A stretch of 64,000 nt of DNA from Pezicula radicicola (Eukaryota; Ascomycota; Leotiomycetes; Helotiales; Dermateaceae): NCBI GenBank assembly GCA_003008705.1, contig PDUO01000001.1, positions 124,001 through 188,000 on the forward strand. Reading direction: 5' to 3'. This document shows, piece by piece, positions 47,138 through 59,343 of the stretch (the first letter of the stretch is position 1; each line of letters opens with the position of its first letter). Below the pieces are notes generated by a model. That model was not told where the DNA came from and made no database searches. It saw nothing but the letters and a program-made list of their open reading frames with translations. The position numbers and the translations under genes are program-made.

Positions 47138-47979
47138 TTTGAAGTGGTTTGAGTGAAAGAACCTTGTTTGAAGAGGTGACTAGTATAGAAGAACAGAAAT
47201 GTTTGAGTTGAAGGAAGATACGGAAGATGAAGTTGGAAAGCAATAGTCGAGGGGCGTTCTCAAGACTTATAAGATTCAGAGTGGGGTGGTGGGATGAAAA
47301 CAGATCATGAAACGGTATCAATATTGACAAGAGATACGGTGAGACACGTCTTCCAATCTGCGGCCTAAGTTGTTGTCAATATTGCCAACTCTTAGCCAAC
47401 GAAACAGGCGCCCTGAGAATTACTGCATCCTTTTTCGGATGCAGTTGCAGCATAATGCACAAAACCATACTCACGTAATGCTTCCAACCACTTCCATGTA
47501 AGCTGTATGGTTCACGCCATGGACGCCATGCGTTGAAGTGGCAGTAGCTCTCGTAGAATACATGGAGGGGTCAAGAAAGAACGCATGAGCATGTAGCACG
47601 AGTTCGAGATGCGGGGCGACCCGCGGATAACGAGGTAAAGTGCTGCTTCGCTGTCATACCTCAGTAGTATCAGCTCCACACCGCTCCATTTGCGGGGCAG
47701 AAATAGCAAGATTAACGAATGGCCGTGTAAGAATGGAGGGGGCTGGGAGAATTGACCAAATAGCGGTGAAAGCAGACGAGCGCGACTGGCGAAACTCGTT
47801 TCCGTTATGCGCTATATAGGCACGTGACCAGTCAGACGGGGACGAGATGGCGAGACCGAAGATGGATCCTCCAAATTTGCCACAATCCAGAATGACTCTA
47901 ACTGTGTGACTCGATTGTTCTTTTTGAATAACAGTGAGGCTTTGCGTTGTTCAAGCTTTGTAATCTTTGTCCTTGTGAT
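47138..47979. other. Intergenic region; no gene seen
   Basis: This holds the upstream region of the Tpt1-like gene and the 3' flank of the hexokinase-like gene. Frames are short and carry no motif. Confidence 0.4.
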
Positions 47980-49849
47980 TCATAGAACGACTTTACTCCG
48001 TTCTCGCTCTTGCTCTGCCATTCTGGCGACCAGGGCAGCACCCAGGCCACTTCCATCTCGAGCCAACCCAATGCGGATCCTCCTCTCTCCATCTGGTCCA
48101 ATTCCTTCAATTTCTCTGAGTGTACTTCGAATTGAAGCCTCAAACCCAGGATAGAACTCGATCAGGGAGCCATCGACCCCTATATCGACAGTGTCTGCCT
48201 CAGCACTACTAGAGTGGAGTCTTCTCCATGAAAACAGCCAGGATGTCCAGCCTTGAACGAAGCTCAAGAAGCTTCGATATAGAGTCACAATAGGGTGGAT
48301 TTTACACGTGCAGGTTGCAGGTGCAGTAGCTCCACTCGCCTCGAGATCTTGCTTCGGAAGCAAGTGATCTGTGCCGTCTTTCGCTGGCATTTCGTCTGCG
48401 GTATTTGGTGATAAACGGCCTGATTTCAATACCACGCCAGCAATGGCCACGCCTGCAAGTCTTGCTGCTCGTCTCCCAATTGCAAGTGTGAGAATCTTTA
48501 CTGCTTCTGCAACATCCTTTCCAGCATCTATGCCAAGTTGTTGCTTCAGCTGCTCTCTAAGAACCAGCAAATCCCCGGATTCATCTGCAGCTGCCATTGA
48601 AAGAAATGACGCATCGATTGCAAACTGTCGGTCAAGTTGTGCAGAGTTGCCCACACTAGAAGCGTTACTGGAAGTCATGGCAAGGATGGCGTGCCGCAGG
48701 ATCTCCCCAAGGTACATGCCTGATATCCGCTTCTCAAACATCTGGATTCCAGGGTGAATAGACTCTGCATCAACTGCTTTATCATAAAATGTATCTGGGA
48801 GAACCAATAGTTCGTTATCGAATGAACCCCATTCCGTGTTGACGATCATCTCATCACCTGCATCACTGTGTTCTGATTTCAGCTTGCTGATACTCTGCAA
48901 ATTTTCGACATAAGCTCCGTTAGTACCAGTGCCGAATATAGCTCCAAGTAACGTTTTTGCTCTTCCAGGCGATGTATACGATCTTGCTAGAAGCGTCCCA
49001 ACTGTATCGTTTACTAAGGCCACAACGAGGACCGGAAGATGGAGGCGATCAATCTCTGTCTGCAAAAGACCGCATATGTCTTGGCCAATCGCGTCAGGGA
49101 TATTGAAACCTTTCGTCCATCTCAACAAGGTACCTCTATCCAACGCGTGCTGCTCGAATGCAAAACTGAATGTAAATCCAAGACATAGAGAATCGCTGTG
49201 ATTAGGCTCCGAAGTAATTGACGACTGCCTGTTGACATGGTGAGCTTGGAGCAAGTTGGCGTGATGCAGCTGCAGAAACAGCTCAATCTGTTTCGCTAGA
49301 AAAGCAAATAATTCGCTAGCTGTCTTTGCTACCATGAGACGGGGAGGTATTGCAACCTTGGACTGAGTAATAGAGAATGTCGTGTCGCCATGCAAATCGA
49401 CAGAGCAGACACGAAGATTCGTTCCTCCAAGATCAACAGCAAGATATAGTCCTTTCTCAGTACCATCTGGTACCGAGGTGACATATGAAGGGATTTGGCT
49501 CATAGTAGCATCTTCTCTGGTTAGACCCTCATCTGGATTTATTGTCAGTACATCTCTTCTTACTCGACCATTCCATATCGTCAGTTCCATAAAAAACAGG
49601 GTATTGCCCAAAGGTATTATTGCCGTCTTTCTCGGTCGCCGCAGCTGAGCATGCACGGAAATATCGTACCTCACTCACTTGACCGGAAGTTACAGGAAGA
49701 AGAGACCTGACTATGGGGCCAGAAGCCAAACATTGGAAATAACGTTACTAACCCATCTGGTGCACAAAATGTCTTGTAGCTTTCCTGACATCGCTCGCAT
49801 TGTAGTCAAATTCCTTCGCTACCCTCCTTGCCCACTCAACGGGGCTCAT
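47980..49849 (-). CDS. Hexokinase-family protein with hydrophobic insertion
   Basis: Two exons (49753-49849, 47980-49532) give 549 residues. The 220-bp intron joins HFVHQM to DEGLTREDATMSQIPSYVTS, the family N-terminus. Hexokinase motifs follow: YLAVDLGGTNLRVCSVDL (phosphate 1), LGFTFSFAFEQ, LLRWTKGFNIPD (catalytic-loop Lys), ALVNDTVGTLLA (catalytic Asp), GAIFGTGTNGAYVE, NTEWGSFDNE and IGVDGSLIEFYPGF. The usual catalytic residues are present, so sugar phosphorylation is possible. Compared with canonical hexokinases, about 75 residues are inserted between GVVLKSGRL and DTVDIGVDG. The insert includes a Cys-rich CTCK and an aromatic hydrophobic stretch (LYRSFLSFVQGWTSWLFSW). FSYPASQ is altered to FSFAFEQ. 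It may be a regulatory or membrane-attached hexokinase-like protein. Confidence 0.88.
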
Positions 49850-50507
49850 TTTGATGTGGAAATTTCAATTGACTTTTGAATCAAAAACCAACAGCAAACG
49901 TCGTATTTTGAATTGCCATAAGCTGATTAAACAGGGAGGAGACTTGAGAAAGCGTCGTCGGTAGAAACGTGGTTGGGACGGCTTTCAAATGCAACTGAAG
50001 GGAAGTTGTAACTCATGAATGAGCGAAGGCCCCCAAGAGTCTCATGGTGAAGACTCTTCGCGGTCCTACCGCATAAACATAGAATCGCATCTTCAGGGTC
50101 CTCAAACGCGATGCCGAAAAGTTTCGATCACGACTCCACCGCACCGTTATCCACACGCCGGAGGATCCGGCTGGCGAATACATCGTACCTCATCCATAGA
50201 GTACATCTCGACACAATGTGCCGGCAATGGCCACAGCTACAGAACTCGAGATTGCGATGATTGTGATGGAGTGTTGTTCGGTGAAAGGGACCGGTGAAGT
50301 CGGGAAAATGTATGTTGTACGAAGGTACTACTCAGGCTAGCGCGAATGCCCACTCTCCCACTCTCCAGGACCCTAGCCCGGTTTTTATGGACGACAGGAA
50401 CGCCTTCCGCTCAATCCGCAACTTGTTCTCCGGACTTCACGACATCTTACACTTCGGGTACAGTTGCGCGGATTCTTTGACCTCGACAAGAACGTATCAC
50501 AAGAACG
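49850..50507. promoter_or_regulatory. Divergent intergenic region, hexokinase-like / Zn2Cys6 regulator
   Basis: 658 bp separate the two start codons. Two short frames (50019-50297, 50294-50578) show no motif. The second overlaps the regulator's first exon in another frame. Confidence 0.45.
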
Positions 50508-52637
50508 ATGATGTCAATGAACCCATCCGAAGGAAACGGTCCCTCCGTGGCTCCAAAAGCCGCCAAGGCTTGTGGTGAGTTAGATCACGTGACTCAAATA
50601 TAAACCTAGTGAGGTGGGGGGTGCTGATTTGAGGTAATAGTAAAATGTAGAAGGCTTAAGGTATCAGTTTTCAAGATCAAGTGTGCTTTGCCTGTGTGAT
50701 ATTCTGAGCCATTTTGTAGATGAAATGTAGAACGGACGAGGGTAGTCAAGCTTGTCGAAGGTGTGCCAGAGCCGGAGTCCAATGTGTATTCAAGCCAAGA
50801 GCAAATGTGAGATCACCCATTAGCCTTTTATCAAAAGAAGTCACTGATTAAATCTAGGCCGCTGCCCCAAAGGACAGCCCACCACCAAGTTTTCCGGCTA
50901 ATCCGAACTGGAACTCATCCTTAGCTCAACCAAACCAGGCCTTCCAGTCTGTTCTGAATCGCTTGGATGCCATTGAAGCCTTTCTAGCCTTCGATAACAA
51001 GTCAAGCCCGGTTGGGCCTCAAGATAATGACGTGCATGCAAGCAACCCCAAAGATCCGTCGCTGCTGGGCTTGTGGACTGCTCTTGCCCAGTTGAGGAAG
51101 AGTCCTCGACAATCTCCAAATAGTAGCATTTGGTCCCAGAATACTGTTAAACAGCTATGGCTGGAGTAAGTATGACACTCCAAACACCTGATTGTTATAT
51201 TAAAATTCAAGTAGTTTCCACAAAAACATGCCAGGGCTTCACTTTCTCCCAACTAAACAGACATTCTCGGCTCCTACTCCTTTGCTTTTGGCCTCGATGC
51301 TATATGTCTCCTCGCTTCGGCATTCAATAGCAGAGCTAGCTGCATTATCTTCTGACTACTTCATTGTAATGTGCGGTGCTATTGCAGAACTAAGCATTCC
51401 TCAACCAGAAACCGATATAACTGCAAATATCCTCGCATCTACGTTAGAAGAAAGCGCGTTCCAAGACGTTCTTGGCATAATACTAGCTGGTCTGACATGT
51501 GAAGCTTCTACCAAAACGACTGGGATTTGGATATCTATAGGATATCGCTTAGTATTAGAGTCATGTCCAAAGGAAGTTGACGAACGATCAAGGGAGTGGC
51601 AAAGGCTTTTCTCGGGCTTGCAGGTAAGTGTAGTGACAGTAGCTTGAAGCTTGAAGACATACTTATCAGCTTTAGATTCTTGACCTTGAGCATGCATCGC
51701 TGCACATGTCGTGTCCCATTATTCCACTGCATGCTCCACTGCCGCGGCTTCATATCTCATCCGAAGACGACATCAACAGTCTCACTCAGATGATGCACAC
51801 TGGCTTGACACATTTCACCGGAAGAGGCCTGCCAACAATATGGTCATGCTTCTCAACGTCTGCTGAGACTCCGCTCTTGACTTCGCCTTTTACCCCTGTT
51901 GATGCTGCAGTAATTAGAGATTGGGCTACTCAGCTTGATAGATGGCTTGCAAGATTTAACACTACCTCTCGTAAGTGATTCAAATCTATACGGGATATTG
52001 CAACTGACACTCGCTACAGGGCGGTCGGAGCATGACCGTATGCTCGTCTTTCGACAATACATCCTCCATAGATTGTTAGTCTTATCCATCTACCACCCAG
52101 CTCGAGGGTTCAATCTCTTCTCAACTTCAACAACTTCAATGGAACGGCGAGAGTTATTAGTCTCCGCTCGAGCAGCATTGAAAATGCAAGTCGACGATAA
52201 AAGTATCTGGGCAAATTGGGATTTCATTGTAAGTAATTTCACGAGGATGATTCGGGGTTGTCATTAACAAGAGCAGATGATTACTTGGGCAGCACTACTT
52301 GTCTTACAAGGTATCGAAGGGGGTGTTGGCGAAGAAGATGGTCAGTAATATTTCATGATTTATTGCCAGAGATTTCCTAAACTGGTTTATAGATCTACCC
52401 ATGGTACAAGACCTCCTAAATACACTTCGAAATACCCAAGAACCTCAATCAGGCCTACGCAATCAACTTGCCAACAAACTTGAAGCCAACTTCCAGAATA
52501 TACACACTCCACCACCAGTGAGCCCTGGAGCACTTTCGGCTAATATTGCAGATCATCTATCGTGGTCTATCTTCGATGAGATGAGTCTACAATTCCCATA
52601 TCCTGCTCAATGGCCGATTCAAGAACCACTCCAGTAG
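50508..52637 (+). CDS. Zn(II)2Cys6 fungal transcription factor
   Basis: A nuclear regulator spread over about eight short exons. Exon 1 starts at ATG 50508 (MMSMNPSEGNG) and ends VAPKAAKAC. The zinc cluster continues at about 50721 with MKCRTDEGSQACRRCARAGVQC. The piece that should carry the second Cys and the basic residues between KAC and MKC is not resolved in the intervening 140 bp. Later exons join well. AAAPKDSPPPSF leads to NTVKQLWL, then FHKNMPGLHFLPTKQTFSAP and LLASMLYVSSLRHS, which begin the fungal middle-homology region. IWISIGYRLVLESCPKEVDE, MEHDRML-type helices and AALLVLQGIEGG follow. It ends QWPIQEPLQ at TAG 52635-52637. The target genes are unknown. It is divergent from the hexokinase-like gene. 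Confidence 0.8.
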
Positions 52638-54456
52638 TAGCTAAAGACTCAGTTGAAGCCGACAATCTATGGGATCGGCTTAAAGGGTCACGAGACGAGC
52701 TCAATGATACTGGTGGAACCACGATCCATATCATCGGTAGAGTTATGGCACTCTTGTTATACCTCGCCATGTCAAAGGCATGGAATTGGCCAGGTACTTC
52801 GCGTTACCTAAATGTCGAAATAACAGCCACGAGTCGCGACTCAGCGAGATTCCCATTCAGACTCCTCCATAGCCAACAATCTACAACTCCTCGCGCCAAG
52901 AATAAGGAGATAGTATATGCCTTATGTCGCTTTGTGGTTGTCTCTGATAATCAGTTGGAGTAATGCCGGATTCAAATTGCCAGTATTGAACAGCGAGCAT
53001 GAATGAATTCATTGGGATGACCCCTTGAATTCTCACCAGATTCCCTTCCACAAATCATTATAACAATTAGTAATTGGTGGCCAGAAACACGGGATGGTTT
53101 ATGATTTAATTCAATTTAAGCTTACCTCTGACATAATGAGTTTGGTATATAGTAATAACAGAATTTTATTGCTGCTAATAGACGGCGAACATAGATGAAG
53201 CCAAGCATTACTTTTCGCCATAACTCCAAGGCTCTAGGCAGTATAGGCACCATAGACTTTTCCGATTGCATGAGCGCTTTCACACCCAATACAACGGGCA
53301 CTCAACTGCTTCGCCACATGAAAAACTACCTCATTGACTACGAGTGAATGATGAGTTACAGTGCAAAGTTTTTTTTTGACGCTCCATAGGTCTATGTAAG
53401 GAAATCAGGTCACTATAGACGCTGTTGTGAACAAACAAAGTACCTAATAACAACAACTACAGGAATTGACAACAATTCCTAATTGCCGAAAGAGAAAAAC
53501 CATTAGTTTGCTTTAGTTCTCTTGGTTTGATGTTACTTTTCTTGTGTGGTTTGTCTCCGACCTCACCGCTGGTTCCAGGGTGTTCCGGCACGTTATTAGG
53601 CTAAGCTGCCTTGGAGAGGGGAGAAGAACTCAGTTGGCTTCAATTCTTTCCATAATCTCTTTTCTTGTGGTGAGTTCTACGGAACTGAAGAGAACTTTGT
53701 GCTTTGAAACCCATATTTTGCGAGTTCTTTCTTGTACTTCTAGTTCTACTTCTATGTACTGAGGGTACAGTACTTTGTATTAATTTCAAGTGAGCTCATC
53801 TACTATCCTAACTAGGAAGGTACTTCGCCGAAAAGCCCATTCGCGAGTTGGATACGAAGGGTAACGTGCCTATGCAACAATGGGGGGAGCTTTAATAAGT
53901 TAGTAGAATTACATACCGGCAAAAAAGTCGTTATCACCGGCCTCAATTGCCGGAATGTGGAGAGACCTAAGAGATAACAATAATTAGCCAACGTCGCTTA
54001 GCGGTACGAAAAGGGGGGGCTGGTCCGACTGGGATCACACCCCGCTAATCGCTTAAATATCCCTGAAAATGCCAAGAACTACCAATATCAACCCGCGCTC
54101 AGTCCAGAAATTTTGGTATGATTACGCGGTGTATCGTCGGTGCGATGAACTTCAAATGGATTCTTTCCGTTCAAGCTCCAGAAGAAGTTCCGTAATACCG
54201 ATCATAAGGTGATGTATGTGATAAGAAAGGCGGAGTAAGCCTAGAAATGGGAACCGAGCACGTGGAAGATGCCGATGATCCTAGAGCCCTGCATGGCTTT
54301 GCATGGTGGTTCCTGATGGTATAAAGAGTGAGCTCAGGTACCAGAACTTAAAGACCTGTTTGCCAAGAGATATTTCTTCTCCAAACCCAGTCATCGGGGG
54401 TCAAAGTCAAGTCAAGTCAAGTTTGATCGTCTGATTACTCGACGACATCATCCATC
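52638..54456. other. Long intergenic region; no gene supported
   Basis: The frame 52610-52963 overlaps the end of the regulator and has no motif. The rest is AT-rich with short frames. Near 54405-54421 a (GTCAA)n repeat of about four units sits in the leader of the next gene. Confidence 0.4.
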
Positions 54457-56318
54457 ATGCTTCTCTTCACAACAATAACAGCCATTCTGGCTTCCGGATC
54501 ATTAGCGTCAGCATCGTATGTTTCGGAAATGTCATTGAATACCCAAAGCCTCTTTAATGAGTCTATGGAATGGATGGATGATTTTTACGATTCGTCAGCT
54601 GGTTATCTTTATGATGAGAGTGCTTCTACTGCTCTGAGACATGAGACTAGAAGTTCGGCTTGGTATGCTGTCGGGCTTCTTGCGAGGAATAATGGGAGTG
54701 ATGTCGAGGAGGCTTTGAAGATCCTTACCAATGTTTGTAGTGCTCAATATAAGGATCCTGCTGATCAATGGTAAGCCTTTCATTCCGCATATATTCTAGA
54801 GAAAAGTCACGAGACTAATGATAATCAGGTATGGAGATTATCAAAAGGAACCAGAAGAACCTGAAGTTGGATCTCCGTATTATGCAGAGAAGATCTATAA
54901 TAGTTGGGATCCTAACTGGCGTGGTTTTGTGGGTACTACTTTGGTTGTGGCACTCGAGGAGTTTGGGGACCTCATTCCTGCAGATACGACTGCGTTGATT
55001 GAGGCATCGCTTTTTAATGCTACTAAAGGAGATAGCTACCGTGTTGGAGGTGTTGATACAGATAATCTGTATCCTGCATACACCAATCCCGTATGTCTAC
55101 CTCAAATTTATCATTTTCACCTGGAACTAACCATTTTCACAGTCTCTTATGCGAGCTTTCGTCTCAGGATGGACTGGTCGTCGTCTCAATGACAGTAACA
55201 TGACTATTGCCGGAGAGAACTATGCATCAGCAGTCATTGAACTTTTCGACAGAGCAAACACTCTCTCAGAGTTTAACAGTGGTACTTATACCGGTGTATC
55301 TCTATGGGCATTGACTCTCTGGTCCAAATATCTCCCTTCAGATTCTGTAATGGCACAGAAAGGACCTGTTATGATCAAGTACACTTGGGAAGCAGTTGCA
55401 CAACTCTGGCATCCTGATCTCAAGAACATCGCCGGTCCATGGGATCGTTCGTACGGTTTTGATATGAATCGGTACTTAAGTTTGATGGCACTTCACTTCT
55501 GGAGTATTCTTGGCAAGGAGAAGAGTTCCATCATTAAAAAGGTAAGCCAGTCCTAAACTACGCGTTTCCTCCGAAAACGAGAAGACATACTAACATAGTT
55601 TCTTTAAAGCCATACGTGATGTCTCACAGTGCAGACTTCGCCTACGCACCCCTCTTCGCAATCCTAGCCTCCTACCACGAATCACTAATCCCCACCTCCG
55701 TCCTCCCAGCACTAGAATCCTTCTCCGGAGAACACACCTTCAATTCCTCCACCTTCTCACCGCCCTTTGACATCTACCCACGAAACATAACAGCCTGGCT
55801 CGCACCCAACATATCCATCGGAGCCGAAACCTTCAACGAGACAGTAATAGGAGGACCAGCCATCAACCCAGGAACCTTCAACCCGGCATTAATCCAATGG
55901 AATACCGGAAATGGAATTGGATTTATTACTTTGTATGCAACCGAATCTTATGTTATTGCTGAAGCAGCACCTGGTTCGCTAAATTTGACGTATCCAATTG
56001 GAACGGCTGATTCGATCTTTTCGATTATTGTTTCGCCGTTTAAGGCAAAGAAGACTATTAGTGGTATCGAGGATATTCAGGGGTTGACGGTGGATGTTAG
56101 CGGGAGTGTTAATGAGACTTATCAGCTTGCTTATGCTGGTGAGAATGGTGGGGTGGGTTCTACTATTAAGTAAGTTTTTTAAGGAAGGTCTTGATGTTGA
56201 GAACTTTTTACTAATTTGGTTGGTGTGTAGTGATTTTGAGTTCTGGAATTTTACCTGGTCTATGCCTGCTAATTCGACTGAGATACCACACCTATTGTTG
56301 CAGGTGGAGCTTTGGTGA
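54457..56318 (+). CDS. Secreted alpha-helical protein, family not identified
   Basis: Five exons (54457-54770, 54829-55090, 55143-55541, 55610-56169, 56231-56318) join in frame to 540 residues. A clear signal peptide (MLLFTTITAILASGSLASAS) and many N-glycosylation sequons (NES, NGS, NAT, NDS, NIT, NIS, NET) show it is secreted. The first 330 residues look like paired helices with aromatic motifs: WMDDFYDSSAGYLYDES, AEKIYNSWDPNWRGFVGTTL, YTGVSLWALTLWSKYLP and YGFDMNRYLSLMALHFWSIL. That layout recalls alpha/alpha-barrel enzymes such as glycosidases or linalool dehydratase-like proteins. The last 180 residues look beta-rich. I cannot point to catalytic residues. It may be a secreted carbohydrate- or terpene-acting enzyme. 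Confidence 0.85.
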
Positions 56319-57582
56319 GGAGTTATTAGTAGCTTAATTACATAATTTATGAGAGATGATTATGATAGTTAATACTATTTTTAAAACTAGAAGCTGATGT
56401 TCACGCGTACTCCCACATTTCCTGTCTATTCTCTCTTTTCTCAACGTATTAGTACAAAGTGCCAATAAATACAACCGATAAATGAATATAAAGAGCGCAA
56501 CCCTAGGATATAACTCAGTGATTTTAATTTTAAACTCGTATAGTATAGAAAACTTGGAAACAGTATAATTTATAACTACTAACTATATTCGCTATTAACA
56601 CAAAATTTACTACAGAAAACGAAGAGCTTCTATAAATCTGGCAAGCTCACCTTGGGGAGCTACTCGAGAACGGCAAGGTATCGCAGAATTTCTCTAGCTT
56701 AAAGTGACGATCAATTGGCCTACCGCATTTGAATTGGACGGATTGAAAATACACAATAATACCGTTTTCAAGGTGCAAGCCAACAGAACTGTTGGATATT
56801 TTGAGTTGCCGAATTATTCGAATGGCGGTGCTCCGGGCTCGTTGTTGAACGGGGGTCCTAACGTGTACTGTGATGAGAGCTTTTTGGGCGACATACTTGT
56901 AAGTTAAAAACTCAATAACGGCTACTACCGCTAACGAAACAAACCCACACAGAGATAAGAAAGTAAAGAGAGATAATACATATAATGACACCCTCACCCA
57001 GGACTACGCAAAAAGCAGTGTTGAGCCTGGCTTCACTGTTAACGGGGGCCCTCTCCTCATGGTTGCCAGGCGACTTAACCAAAATATGTCATGACCTTTA
57101 CTCACTTGTCGGTCTCATTAAATTCTTCTGGGATGGTCCGAAATTTTTACAGTGTGTCAAGATTGAGCCTTCTAGCCATATTCCCTATCAGCAGCATACA
57201 CCTAGAAGAATAAGAAGTACATTCCTATGTAATTGTAACTGTTGCTTGCACCCCAAGTCATTTGTTATAGTCACGTGAAATGCTCGGTAAATTCAGGAGA
57301 TATAAAGAAAAAGGGGTACGAATCTGTGGTCAAAGCACACCGCTCTTTTAGTTTCATATTTGACAGAAAGAGTTTAGGGGTCCTTTATCAAAAAGCGATT
57401 CTGAAACTGCCTGGGGTCGGATAGGAAAGCTTCTAAACATCATCCCTTCTGGCTTCAAAATCGTCCCATGCCCCAAAAATTCTTCATGCTCCCGCCCAAC
57501 GGTCGTTACCGCCACAATTCGAATTTACAAATTAATAAGCGGACGATTATCTATATTTTGAATTGGGGAGATAAAGCGCATA
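56319..57582. other. Intergenic region; possible gene fragment at about 56701-56907
   Basis: Most of it has no motif. One frame at 56704-56907 reads as a plausible secreted-protein fragment (VTINWPTAFELDGLKIHNNT to NVYCDESFLGDIL). It has no start, signal peptide or neighbouring exon that I can join, so I do not call it a gene. Confidence 0.35.
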
Positions 57583-58619
57583 ATGGCATTCTTCGGAGCT
57601 AGGAGAATTTTGTTAGGCTTGATGTTCTTGTTTGCTGTTTCGGCACACGTGGACTCGCACCTTCTTGATCATGATGTTAGTGTTTCCCGTTCGGGATAGA
57701 GGCCATTACCTAACTATTCTAATAAAACAAAAAGAACACCGAAAGTAGTTTCTTAGAGCAAGAAGATAGCTCTTCAAGCGTATATGTAGTCAAGCCGGCC
57801 CAGGGTAAGGGTCTCGGCGTATTCGCCAGTCGCGACCTTCCACGCGGAACCAAAATAATCATCGAGGAGCCGCTGTTTCGAATCACACTGCCAGAAATAG
57901 TTCCAGGCAAGGGATTCCCAGTAGATGAGATGATGGAATCCATAACGTCTTCCTTTCATAATCTCGACCAAGAGCAACAAGAAGAATACTTAGGTCTCCA
58001 CGAGCACCGATTCTCAACGGAAACTGATCCACATCTCCCGATTTTCAGGAGTAATAGTTATAATACTGGTTCTGATGAAGTTGGACTCTTCCCTAAAATT
58101 GCTCGGATCAATCATTCGTGTAGACCTAATGCTGGGAATTGGTGGAGTGTGAAGAAAGATGAGAGAGTGATTTATGCAGCGAGAGATATTGAAGAAGGAG
58201 AGGAGATTACAACGAGCTATATCCCACTTCTTATGTCAACGAAAGAAAGAAGAGAAAGATTGACGCAATATGGATTTGTTTGTAGCTGTGAAGCTTGTTC
58301 GGAGAGTGGAGATGGTAAAAGTGATAGGAGGAGGAGGAAGATTGGAGAGTTATTGGGTATGTTGGAAGCTGAGTTATATCCGAAGGAGAGGACTGAGAAG
58401 GGGATGAAGAGGCTTGCTGGGAAGTCCTTGTCTTTAATTGAACTTGTTGAGGAGGAGGGCTTGACAGACTATCTGGCAAGGTGCTACCATTTGGCTGCTG
58501 TTTTTACGCCTGACGCGAAGATTTGGGCGGAGAAGGAGTTAGATTTGCATAAGCTTGCTGAGGAGGACTCGGATGAGGCTTTGTCAACTGCTGAATTTTT
58601 ATCGCGCTTGAGCTCTTAG
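57583..58619 (+). CDS. SET-domain protein with N-terminal signal-like segment
   Basis: SET domains transfer methyl groups from S-adenosylmethionine to lysine. Two exons (57583-57675, 57735-58619) give 325 residues. Exon 1 encodes FGARRILLGLMFLFAVSAHV, a good signal peptide or membrane anchor. GTTAGT and AAAAAG borders join LLDHD to NTESSFLEQE. The SET core runs about 47-195: GLGVFASRDLPRGTKIIIEE at the start, ARINHSCRPNAGNW (the NHSCxPN cofactor/pseudoknot motif), and GEEITTSYIPLL. A post-SET-like cysteine pair (GFVCSCEACSE) follows. The C-terminal helices resemble SMYD/SET5-type fungal proteins. The secretion-like start is odd for a chromatin enzyme; a secretory or mitochondrial location is possible. 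Confidence 0.88.
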
Positions 58620-59343
58620 CTGTGATTCGAGTCTTCTTCCGGCTTTGGGGAACTTTATATGTGTGAATGGTGGGTTAGTACAACGCATATGGTTTCAATT
58701 CTATAGCGTTGAGTGGCTACGTTTAAAGGCTTGGCTGTAAACGTGGCCGTGCATAAGCAATACAACTTCGTTGACTAAAGCCGCTACTTCATAGACTCAT
58801 AGTTAACAACACAAAAATCAACTATCTAGAATCATGTTGTATGTTAAGGCCTTGCTACTGTAAAGACGATAGAAGACAGCAACGCTATTGTCAGGAACGA
58901 CACTAACGAGATCATGGAAGCGCAAAGCTTGGGACCTGATATAGAAAACTTGGAAGAGGCTTAGGTGGATCTGTATCCATCGATCACTATCTTCAACCAG
59001 GGCTTCCAACAAGCTGTTTCGAAATTTTCTCGCATCTCACCCAAACCCAACCCCACGATTTTCAATCCACAACTCTTAACAATGTACGTTCAGCGGTTAT
59101 AGCTATTCAAGATGAACAAGCCTTATAAAGCTATATAGACAGAAGCCTAGAAGGACTACTAGGCCGGGTTATAGGACTTCTAGTTATATTAGGACCACTT
59201 TAGTTAAAGCCAGAATTGAAGTACATATAGATATATGTTTTGTAATTTATTGTCAGGCTAATACTTAAGGGCAGAGCACGGCTCAAACAAGATATATACA
59301 AAGATATATACAAGAAGCATCCGCTCTAGGAGCTCAAACAAAG
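58620..59343. other. Convergent 3' intergenic region; no gene seen
   Basis: This lies between the 3' ends of the SET and GMC genes. Only short frames are present. Confidence 0.4.

Noticed and set aside
52610..52963. 117-residue frame overlapping the end of the Zn2Cys6 gene
   Set aside because: It has no domain, no promoter spacing and overlaps the regulator's stop; it is likely a chance frame.
56647..56997. Minus-strand frame with a hydrophobic start (MRVSLYVLSLFTFLSL)
   Set aside because: It has no support beyond a hydrophobic stretch. The opposite strand gives an equally plausible fragment, so neither is called.
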